Shown here: piece by piece, positions 43,203-52,763 of the stretch
How positions within the stretch are numbered: position 1 is the stretch's first letter
Layout: each line of letters begins with the position of its first letter
NCBI GenBank assembly: GCA_020881915.1
Contig: JAJFPB010000001.1
Coordinates: 4,340,001 to 4,404,000 of the forward strand
Length of the DNA: 64,000 bases
DNA from: Paramyrothecium sp. XJ0827
Taxonomy: Eukaryota > Ascomycota > Sordariomycetes > Hypocreales > Stachybotryaceae
Direction: 5' to 3'
Translations under genes and position numbers: made by a program
Notes under the pieces: generated by a model
Told to the model about the DNA's origin: nothing
Seen by the model: the letters and a program-made list of their open reading frames with translations, nothing else
Database searches by the model: none

Positions 43203-44386
43203 TCACAGGATGACCTCCAGCGATCCGTCCTCGCGCAGGAGTTTGGAGATGCTGTATCGGGAAGATTTCAGGCTAGGAAACAGGACTTGATTAGCACAAT
43301 GTAACATTACTTTCCGGTGGCCCGGGTATTGTTGAGCACTCACGTGAACGCAAGCGTCCCTGTCACAATTGACTTGCACCCGTCAATATAGCGACGAGCG
43401 ACATGCTTCAGCTCTGCGTTGCCGCGGACCTCGTTGAGCAGGCCCGCTGCTGCAGCGTCGAACGTCACCACGGATTGGCCCATCTTCTCGTACACCTCGT
43501 TGACGACGTCGTTGAGCGTCTTATCCGGGGTCAACAGGCTCGCTACCGCGTTGATGACACAGTCCGTAGACAGCTCCTTCTTCAGGGACAGGACGTCGTT
43601 GAGTAAGCTAAGCAGTACGTTGGCCTGCTTCCTCATTGCCTCGCCATGCTCGCCCCGTGTGATCTGAGCCAGCGAGTGCTGGCGCCGGTCGGCAAAATCA
43701 AGGAGGGAGCACAGGACAGAGCCGCCTATGGTTCCCAGACGAACGTCCATGTAGGCGTCGTAGCGTGGAACCTTGCCCGCGAGGCGCAGCTTCTGCTCAG
43801 TTGCGCAGCTGGTGATGAATCGCGAAAGCTCGTCGAAGAACGTCTGCCGCTGAGCGGGCGAAGCGCCGCTGGCTACGAGGTGGTGGCCGAAGTCCCGCAG
43901 CACTGCGTTGAGGGCATCAATGGCGGCCTTCTCCTTCTCCTCCGTCTCTGTGCCACCCAAACTCAGTGATTGCCGGGCAATCTGCAGCGTCGCATGCCTC
44001 CATGCTTCTGCGCTCGCAAAGTCACCCGCCAGGTCACCCTCGTTGGCGTCGACCGTGTCGTCCCAGCAGACGAGCCAGACGGCGAACAGCCCCAGGGCCT
44101 CGAGCTCGCGCCACTCGGCGTCCGGGTACCAGAGGCACGTCAGCAGGGCAATGTCGTCGCGCAGGCGCCGCTCGACGTGGCCCTGCGTGACGGCGACCTG
44201 GCGGATGGTGCGGTCAACGAAATCGCGAAGCTCTGGGTATCGCGGGTTGGTGCGGCTTGACGGCCAAGCCTGGAAGTGCTTGGTTAGGTCGGGGACGCGC
44301 AGGGTATGGCCCTTCAGAGCGGCAATGACATCGCTCTGACTTAGTTCCGTGTCTTCCATCCTAATAAGACGTTCATGCCACTGCAT
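43203..44386 (-). CDS. Class I terpene synthase
   Basis: Two exons, 44386-43344 and 43272-43203, with a 71-nt intron, give 370 aa. The metal-binding motif is DDTVD (109-113) in LVCWDDTVDANEGD. The second metal site NDVLSLKKE (263-271) fits NDxxSxxxE exactly. Arg216 in DVRLGT lies 47 residues before it, as the diphosphate sensor should. The second exon supplies SSRYSISKLL, giving the C-terminal RY pair (353-354) found in active enzymes, so the splice is well supported; the unspliced frame would lack it. The enzyme should ionise and cyclise a prenyl diphosphate, probably farnesyl, in the cytosol. The product cannot be predicted. No P450, transporter or regulator gene is adjacent. A later start at 44359 is possible. 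Confidence 0.92.
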
Positions 44387-45654
44387 GTGGCGTCAGACGG
44401 GTCCAAGTTGCGGTACGTGGAAGAACTGGGCAAAGCTTTAGTGCCATTCGTGTAAGAGGCTATTGTCGGCCTTGCCTTGAACGAAAAGACTTGGCTTGTC
44501 GCCTGCCATGCTACAACCTGGCTCCGGGCCCTTCACCAGGGAGGTTTCTTTCACAACAAGCCTCACTTGAGCAATGACCAGTATACGACTGTCGAACGTG
44601 CCCATCTTTAATTCTTGCCTAATTGCAAGCTTGTATTTTGGAACCTGAGCTGGGCTCGTTCAGGCCCTACCCTATAGACGGTCCATGTGAAAGAGCCCCC
44701 TCGACCTTCGTAAACTATGTAATCTCCAACCGCGCTATTGGATGTCAAAGGATGTTCCCAAACACGTCAGAGCACGAAGCGAATATACTCAAGACTACGT
44801 CTTGGAGGGGGTTGTCGAGGTCCCGCGTTCAAGCCGAAACATAGCCAGTGCTCCTCGTGACTTCGTTGGTCTTGCTGTTATTGCAAGTGTGAGTACATAC
44901 GTGTGAAACGAGGTGGTGTGTGCGTTCTTCTTCGCCTCCTCGGCATGTCTCGCAGCAATATAGGTCGTGAGGAGTTACACCTCCACACGCCTAGATCAAT
45001 CGTAACAAGCCCACAGGGCAAAGACGCACGGGGCCTTCACCGGTCTATACTAGCACACTCCATGTTGACCAGGTGATTCGTTAGAGGAGGGCCATGTTCC
45101 GCGACGCAGACGTTAGTGGGGAAATTAGCTTGTCTGCCATGTGCCTTTCACGGAGCATGTGCGCATCGGGCAACGGAAGGATAATCAATTTGCAACAGTC
45201 ACCCCACCAAGTATGTGGAAGATGACCTCATGGGTATATTTACCGTGGGAGGACGAGGAGCGTAGAGGAGTATACATGGGCATCACTGCACATCAGGTCA
45301 GGAATGGTGAAAATGGACTCATGTATTGCCATTATTGCAAACGACTTTATGAAAGTCTTTATATCGTAAGGTACACATCGTAAAAGAAAGTCCTCAAGGG
45401 GCCCTTTGTAGGGCGCCTCTGTAAAAACGCCGCGCCAGCATGTTTCTCGAAAATGGAACATTTCGTGGCACTTCTAGTACCTTTCCAATACCCAATCCAA
45501 CACCTCGAAATAGCAGCAAGGCCAAACCAGGCCCAGGGTATATGTGTCTAGTCCGAAAGGAGACCCGACCACTTCTGTGGCTGGTCTATGTAATTATATA
45601 CAAGCGAATATTTGCTAGGCCGAGCGCCGTAGCTGTTGATGGATCTCAAGTAGC
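44387..45654. other. Intergenic region upstream of the terpene synthase
   Basis: 1.3 kb without a convincing gene, holding the terpene synthase promoter and the 3' flank of the next minus-strand gene. Confidence 0.6.
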
Positions 45655-46548
45655 TCAGATCCAGAGAGGACCAGCGGCTCGGATGTGGCTTGTATCGGGG
45701 AAGAAGTTCAGGGCTAATTCGTCGACTATGCTCATATAGTCGGCAACACCAAACCTGACAAGACCCTTGGAGGCAAGGTATTTGGCATCCTCCTCATTCG
45801 TCTGAGTCGTCTCGCCCGTGACAAGCTCCTCAACCAGTTCGGTGACCTGGGCAAGCTCCTGACCAAATGGATGAGCTTCCTTGACTGGCGTGGAGTGCAT
45901 AGAAATGGGCGAAAGCGGCGCGGCGGGCCTCGGGGGAGCAGACAGCTTGCGTGAGTGAGTGGACATATGGGACAGGCTGGTTGAAGCAGACGATGAGCGA
46001 GAGAAGGTCATGCTGGCCTTGCTCGACACTGTGTGCTCGGAAGCCTTGGACATGCGTGAGATGGACTGCGAGCGGTTGATGGCATCATAAGAGGCCTTCT
46101 TAGTGTGAGAAGGTGACCGCTTGGGAATCATGGGTGCTTCCGAGCTGGCCGTGGTCAGAGGCTTGACTGGGACCGTGAAGTACGTCGAGAGGTGGTTCTT
46201 CATGTCCGGCGAGGAGCTTCGCTCGCCTGATGCAACATCCGGACTGGTGGGCGGAGTAGATTCAAGAGTGTGGAGGGTGTCGGAATCGTCCTCCGATTTG
46301 GAACCCGAGCTCCCGGTCGAGATGGTGGGGAGGGGAAGGGGAAGATCGCGCAGCGGTGAGCGTGGCAGGTCGGGCGCATTGTAAGAGAGCATGTTGGTAG
46401 TGTGCACGAGCTCAACAGGACCGGAGATCTTGCTTCGAATGTTGGGCGCACCCTTGGTGGTGTGGCTTCGCTGAGGGAGGAAGGAAGACTCAGAGGAGTC
46501 ACCGGTGGCCCGGCCTCGACGGGTGGTGAAGGCGCGCGACAGCGACAT
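45655..46548 (-). CDS. Serine-rich fungal protein of unknown function
   Basis: Single-exon 297-aa protein starting MSLSRAFTTRRGR. Residues 1-215 are Ser/Thr/Pro-rich with many SP and TP sites and are probably disordered. The last 75 residues look folded: HPFGQELAQVTELVEELVTG, then EEDAKYLASKGLVRFGVADY and MSIVDELALNFF. This helical C-terminal module is likely the conserved part. I cannot assign it to a named family. No membrane segment is present. Confidence 0.82.
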   Translation of the reverse strand: MSLSRAFTTRRGRATGDSSESSFLPQRSHTTKGAPNIRSKISGPVELVHTTNMLSYNAPDLPRSPLRDLPLPLPTISTGSSGSKSEDDSDTLHTLESTPPTSPDVASGERSSSPDMKNHLSTYFTVPVKPLTTASSEAPMIPKRSPSHTKKASYDAINRSQSISRMSKASEHTVSSKASMTFSRSSSASTSLSHMSTHSRKLSAPPRPAAPLSPISMHSTPVKEAHPFGQELAQVTELVEELVTGETTQTNEEDAKYLASKGLVRFGVADYMSIVDELALNFFPDTSHIRAAGPLWI

Positions 46549-49500
46549 GATTGCTTTTGGTGTACGGCGGACTGGTGAATGAAGCTGTTGAGATTTCCTT
46601 TCTCAGGTGAAATGGTGGTGAATCCTGTGGGACGTGGTCGGTTTTTGTTACACGCAGTGACAGGCGCGTGGCACTTGCAGTCAAATGACCTTAGCTGGAA
46701 ACGTTACAAGACAGCAGATGCGCCGTTGAACCGAGTGGTGAGCAGGCAGTCAGATGTGACCGTCGCTGGCGGCAATGTGGTTCAATTAGTGGAGGTAACC
46801 TGCAGGCCAATGTCGCATCGGAGGCTGAAGGCGGAAGGTGGCTGTCCGGCGGCGGAGAAGCACCGAGGCGGACGGTGGTTCAATAGCGAAGAAAAGGCGC
46901 TTGGCGCAATTGACCTTGTGGTGAACGAGAGGCACCGTAAGCAGTGCGTCGAAGGCGAAGAAGTGAAGATAAAGTGAGGAAATGCACAGTAATGAGTGTC
47001 CTGTCAAGCAGGCTGTTGTTGATCACTGCTAGGTGATTGGGAGTAAGGCGCAAGTGTTAGTGTGCAGGACTGAGTAAGCCAAGCGTTTCGCGATTTCCGA
47101 GCCTGCGCACTTGTGAGGAGGCCTGTCCTCAGTCGTCGTTTAGCGTGTCCGTGGTAATGAGACTCGTAAATGGTGATCTTGGTCTCTTGAAAACATTCAA
47201 CGCTGTAACCGTTTTTTTGTTTTGTTTTTGTGTTGGATCCTGATCCGCTGTCCCAGACGTTTCTGTTATCGCTGAGTTGAGTCGGTCCTGCGATGTGTTG
47301 TAAATGTACGTGGTGTAGTGTGGTGAGGTGCTCGAGCACACTTGGCGTGTTAGATATATAAGAATCAGAGGTAGGCGGATAAGCCTGCCGTGCCGTTTTG
47401 GCGTCGAGAAATAAAAATAAAAAGAGTCCTGGACGTGGCCAAAGGAATAACGTCAGAAGAGACGATCAGACCGTCGCAGACCAAATAGAAAGGAAAGGAG
47501 CCGCAGGATTCCAAGGCACAGCAATGGGTGATGCGAGTGGCAAAGAGATCAGAGGGAGAGTAGGAAGGACCCCGTGAGACAACGGGGAAAGACGACGGGA
47601 ACGGGGGGGGAGGAAACAGAAGATATGGATGGAGCTGGGAGACCGAGTCGAGGAGACCGGGGTGGTCGTGCAAGGTACCAAACTGGAGACGGCTGTATGT
47701 GTGTTTGTTGCTGGTGTGGACAAGGGTGGGTGTGACGGGCCCCGGCTCTGGCTGGCCTGGTAAAATGAGGAGACAAGACTTGGGCTGGACTGTGCACGAG
47801 GTGCAGGGGACTTTGGAGTCGTTGCGGAATGGCGTCCCCGGTTCGGCCTAGCCAAGGTACCAGGTACGGTAGTGGCGAGGCGGGCAGCCCACTGTAGGCG
47901 CCCACCTTCCGGCCCATACAGCACCTATTGGCCCCTAGAGCTTCTGGCAAAGTCTGGTAGGACAACCAAACGGCCACCGTCCGCCTCCGCGACTGGGGCG
48001 GGCTAGCGAATGACGGACCAACTCTAAAAGCTGGTGCCTCTGCGACTCTGTCAGGACAGGGCCCGGGTTCGCCTGCCTGGGCCGCACGGTGACCCTCGCT
48101 ATCCTCGGTCTCGTGCTGGGTGCCCTCTCGAGTCATTGCTCGATCCGCGAGGAAGAGGGCACTTGTGTCGGCTATTTCTGTGTAGCGCAGTGCTCCAGCA
48201 TGTCGCGAGTCTACCACGAGTTTTTCCTCTTTTTCCTTTTTGCTTTCTCCTTCCCTTTAAAACCTCCTATTGCAACCAACTCGGGAAGAGGAAGAAGAAA
48301 AAGAAAAAGAAAAAGAAAACAACTGCCTTCGATGTGAGCAGTCCAGTAAAACCCTGACTGCCATTAGTTCCAGGCACAAGTCCCAGACCAGGACGGGATG
48401 GTGCCCCAACCCTTGCAGGCGCCTAAAGTCTGATGTGGTTCGGGCTCCATCGTGCTCCGTCACCCGCCAATGAAGAGCCGGTTGTACCTTGCATCGATCT
48501 CCTTTTCTTTTTCGTTTCCTCCCACTCTTCAACATTCTCTGTCACTCCCCTTCGCGGGTTTAAGCTCCGTGCCGTCGCGAAAATTCTCTCGCGCCATCCT
48601 CTCCAACTCGCCCAGCACTAGAGCGAAAAGCTCTGGCGCCGCCGACGTTGATAGTCCCGTAGGCTGGCGCCAGCTTATCCCAAGTAGCCACTCAATTGGG
48701 TGCGATCGCCCCTGGCGCGAGCGGATCTGCGGTTGCTCCTCCGGCTGCAAGGCACACACAGTCAGTCCATGCCGCCCGGGGCATAGAATGGACGACGTAG
48801 GCCATCGCAGGAATGCAGGCGAATAATTGCTCAACCTAGAAACACACTGCATCCGTACGGACGGTTCCCTCTTGCCACATGAGCCTGCCGTGATCATCAT
48901 GATTCTAGCCCTTGCGGGAGCTAAGCTTCTCGCCAGATGTTCACCATCCACCCACCCGCGGCATCCATGACCCGAGAAAGGTGCGGAGCCCGCTGCAGTC
49001 TGGATCTCGTAGTCGCTGTGTGCCACGGTCGTGGTAAATGAGCATCACACGCATGTCATGGCGGCTCGCCGTTGGAGCCAACACGCAGAATGCATCTGCA
49101 AAGCACGCAGCTGTGTCACATAGCAGACACGCCCTGTGCATTGTCACACGGCTCCTCTCGTCTGATGTGTATGCCGCGTCTCCATGCCGTAAGCCTTGTT
49201 GCTTGCTTCTGTCTGTGCAAATGTCTATATCTCTTACACACGATCCCAGCATCTCGCTTTGACTCCCGGCCGCGTTCTGCCAGACGGGTTCTCAACCTTC
49301 ATTTGCGGAAAGCTGGCAGGACAGCGCCCAAAGAGCTTGAACAGTCAGTACCTGGCGCCGATCGTTGCCCCCTCTCGTGGTTCCACTGGCTGGCTACCCA
49401 AGTCGAAAAGAACCTGGGACGAACCAGGGTCCCACGGCGAAAGGAATCCCAGATTGGGCAGCAGCACGCCCCATAAGCGAACCACTTCATCGTGCCATTG

Positions 49501-50869
49501 GCTAGTCTGCTCAATCCCCTGCTTGGCCGATGGTTTCAGAATCCTTAGTGGCGGCACGATCCTCGCTCCATCTGCCTCTTCCTGCCAGCGACGCTCGGTT
49601 GTGCGTTCTCTGAGCTGTCCTTCCTTTTCCTGGCCTCTAGACAAAGGATTGTGGCAATCTGATGTTCACTTACCCTCTTCCTTCGAAGCGACAATCAACT
49701 ATTTCTAGAACATCTCATTCTTTTGGTGGGAAATGTTCATTGATGAGGCCCATGATGCTGCTGTTGGCCATAATGACATCAGACAGAACCACAACGTAAG
49801 GAGTATTTCTCTTCCCCGGGAGAGGACAGCTTCCCATGCAAGCGGGTGGCCAAAAAAGAAAAGAAAAAGCCCGGCACCGCAAAACAGGAAACTACCTTGA
49901 CTAATACTACAAGTCTCTTCGCATTTTTATCTTATTATGATATATCTTTATAAGCAAAAAGAAATAAAACAAAATCCTTTCGAAATAACTCAGTTACTTA
50001 TTACTTACTCGGCTCTTGTAGAATAATCATAATTATCTTTAATTCTATTGTACAGCAAGTTGAAGTTTTGTGGTGACCGTTTTTGCTAACCGCTTGCCAT
50101 GGTACATAGTAGCTCGCTCGTACGTCCAGGGTGCCTTGCAGAAACAAACTAGTCCTTTTCAAGATTATTTCACGCTTTCGCCAAAGACGTTGCACAGTGG
50201 GCTGCATTTCATGCCCATCATTGCACTCTACTGTACCATCACTGGGTCAGGAAAAGCTTACTTGCCACGATTGCAAAATACAAATCAGCGTTGTACCGCA
50301 ACCTGGAAATGACAAATATAAAAAAACATGCTGTCACTGTGCGATAATCTTTGGGCCTATCTTACCTGATTACGATGATGAGCGCACACATGCGTCTTTT
50401 GCCACGGTCAATCATGTGCAATCGGCAAGTCCTGCTTGAAGAGGCATCCTTGCCAGGCCTTCCATGCTTGTTTGGAAATGGTGGAAGTTACTGGGATTCA
50501 ATCCTGGCAGGTGCCATATCCACCCAATTCACATCAAACCGGACCCTGTCCCTTAAAGCGCCAATCCTTGACATAGTTGCTTTAATTAGCTGCGCTTTGA
50601 ATTCTCCGACCTCTGGGACGCACCAATGCTCTGACCATCTCAGTAAGTGATCATCTGCCGGTCGGGAACATTTACCGGACTGCGACAAAGGCATCCACAC
50701 AAGCGGGTTTCCCGAAGGTTAGTGATATGTACTCTATTCGAAGCATGCCAAGCACTCTGAGCCTCTCCATACGACCCGCGTGGCTTCTCATCTACCGATT
50801 GGCAGCAGCAGCACTGATATTCTGTTCCAATAATGGCTTTCAGTGTCGCATTGCATGTCTTTCAACCTT
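46549..50869. other. 4.3-kb gene-free stretch
   Basis: Open frames here are low-complexity and contradictory on the two strands. The stretch holds a polypurine run (48284-48319), facing pyrimidine tracts, and an AT-rich patch at 49918-50055 that contrasts with the surrounding GC-rich DNA. GGTACC occurs at 47674 and 47856. No RNA gene was recognised. Confidence 0.5.
48284..48319. repeat. GAA/GAAAAA polypurine run
   Basis: A run of GAAGAGGAAGAAG followed by several GAAAAA units. About 30 bp upstream (48218-48256) lies a T/C-rich tract that is roughly complementary, so the two could pair imperfectly as a fold-back. Confidence 0.8.
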
Positions 50870-52548
50870 TTAATCCTCATCCATGGAATCGCCGTCGCCT
50901 CCCTCGCCATTCTCATCACCCTCCTCTTCGCTTGAGCTGCTCTCGTCTTCATTTATCCTCACGAGGCGGTCCTCAACAGTGTCCTGTTTCAGCTCCGGAA
51001 CGCGGCCCGCGAAGATCTTGCGGACGGAAGCGTTGGTGCTGGTATCCCACACGTGCATTGAGCCTGAGCTACCCGCGACCGCCAGCCTGAAGCCAACAGC
51101 GGCGTCAGGTGCGAAGGTGGTGGCAAACACCTTGCCCACGTCCAGGTTGCGGGATGCAACCATAGATGGGCCTGTGGGCGTAATGTTCCATAGCTTGACC
51201 GTCTTATCTGTTGATCCAGTGGCCAAGAAACCGGGGATGATCGGGTTGATGTCGAACGACGACACCGACTCATCGTGAGCCTGCAAAGTCCAAACCGGCT
51301 TCGTAGCTGTGGGGTCCGAGGGCGCATTACGGATATCATGGTAGTGAATCACGCCGTTCTCGGTCGACACGTAAAAGTAGTTCGAGTCGTGAGGATCCCA
51401 CCTAACGTTCTCAACGTCACTCTCCACACCCCAGCGCGGCGCCTTTGCATCAGGCGCTCTCATATCCGCAGCCACCACCGTACGATCGTAGCTTCCACTC
51501 AGAAGCACCGTAGCCTCGACATTGTGCCATGCCAGCGAGCACACCTTGTCGGTGTGATAGGAATATGACTTGGCGGCCTTGGTCGTGTTGAGATCCCACA
51601 GCTTGATAGTCTTATCCGCTGAACCAGAGGCAAGTAGATTTCGGTGCTTGCGGTTTGCTGCGAGTGTGAGCACAGCGTCGACGTGGTACTCGTCGTTGGA
51701 CTTCTTTGACTTCTTCTTTTTCTTCTTCTTGGCCTTCTCCTCTGATTCGGCATTGGCCCCCTGACCGAGAATAGCGTTGGGGTACATGCAATCGATGACA
51801 TCCAGGTCCCAAATCTCAATATCGGGATCCATCGTGCCCACCGCAACAAAGTTCCCTGTGGCATTTGCGTCTGCACCCGCTTTGTTCACCGGCATATTCA
51901 GCCATTCCACGCTGAGAGGGATGGCCGGTAGCATTATGTCGTGGTGCACGTAGAGGTTGTCGGCCTCATCTTCGTAGACATAAACCTCCAGTTGCGCCAT
52001 CTCATCCTCGACCTTTGCAGACAAGATGAGGTTGTCGGTAGCCAGAATCTGAAGATCCTCCTTGTCCTCGTTCTCGTCCTCGTTGTCCGGTAGGGTGATG
52101 TAGGGATCCTCCTTGTTCGACTCGTGGTAGGCGAGCGACTTGACATTTCCGAAGATTCCCATGCTCACCTGCGTGGACTCTTCCTCATCTTCGTCGTCAT
52201 CGTCGTAATGCTCCAGGTCGTACTCCTTGAGGTCGTCATCGTCGTATCTTGATGACCATGTAAGTGTGTGAAGAGTCGGGAGATGGATTGTCCAAGTACT
52301 CACTTTACTTTTGATTTCTTAGCAGGCTTGTCATCCTCCTGCATCGAGTCGTCTCCATTCAACTTCGCCCCGTTCTCTCCGTCCGAGCCCTCCTCTTGGG
52401 CTTCCTTCAGATCATCTTCGGCGTCCTCCAGCTTCAACTTGGCCAGCTCAGCTATTCTGCCATACTCCTCCTCGTCCAAGGTGTACTTTTGGGGAAAGGG
52501 CGCCGCGAACCCGCGAGGGACCCATTGGGCCGCTGTGATCATAGACAT
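50870..52548 (-). CDS. PWP1: Periodic tryptophan protein 1 homologue (Pwp1)
   Basis: Two exons, 52548-52304 and 52247-50870, with a 56-nt intron, give 540 aa. The N-terminus MSMITAAQWVPRGFAAPFPQ is the Pwp1-type start. A highly acidic region follows across the splice (KVKYDDDDLKEYDLEHYDDD). WD40 repeats include IEIWDLDVIDCMYP, IKLWDLNTTKAAKS, VRWDPHDSNYFYVS and VKLWNITPTG. A Lys-rich insert (KKKKKKSKKSND) lies in the propeller, and the tail is again acidic (SSSSEEEGDENGEGG). Pwp1 works in nucleolar 60S ribosomal subunit assembly and early rRNA processing. It shares a 215-bp divergent promoter with PRP16. Confidence 0.95.
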
Positions 52549-52651
52549 CGCGAATAAACCAGTGCCCGCAGTTTGCGACGTTCAAGGCGAATGCAACAAT
52601 GTTTTGGGTCAAAATTCCGAGACCATCTCCAAATTTTTTGGACTGTGGGGT

Positions 52652-52661
52652 TTATCGATAA
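52652..52661. promoter_or_regulatory. Palindrome TTATCGATAA centred in the PWP1/PRP16 promoter
   Basis: A perfect 10-bp palindrome sits 103 bp from the PWP1 start codon on one side and 102 bp from the PRP16 start codon on the other, so it is central in the bidirectional promoter. A second small inverted repeat, TTGTTG-CGA-CAACAA, lies at 52690-52704. Position and symmetry are seen directly; function is inferred. Confidence 0.5.
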
Positions 52662-52763
52662 GCGCTGGTCGGGAAAACCTCGTGCAGCATTGTTGCGACA
52701 ACAACGCTACCTAGAGCTCGACACCAGCTCTCTCCACCGCCCGAGAGAAACACCGAGAAAAGG

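Noticed and set aside
37125..46548. A terpene biosynthetic gene cluster from the PLP enzyme to the serine-rich gene
   Set aside because: The neighbours are a Cys/Met-family enzyme, a deacetylase and uncharacterised proteins; no P450, oxidoreductase, transporter or zinc-cluster regulator is present.
47549..48217. 222-codon minus-strand frame
   Set aside because: Low-complexity Pro/Ser/Arg content, other frames equally open, and no splice structure or family resemblance.
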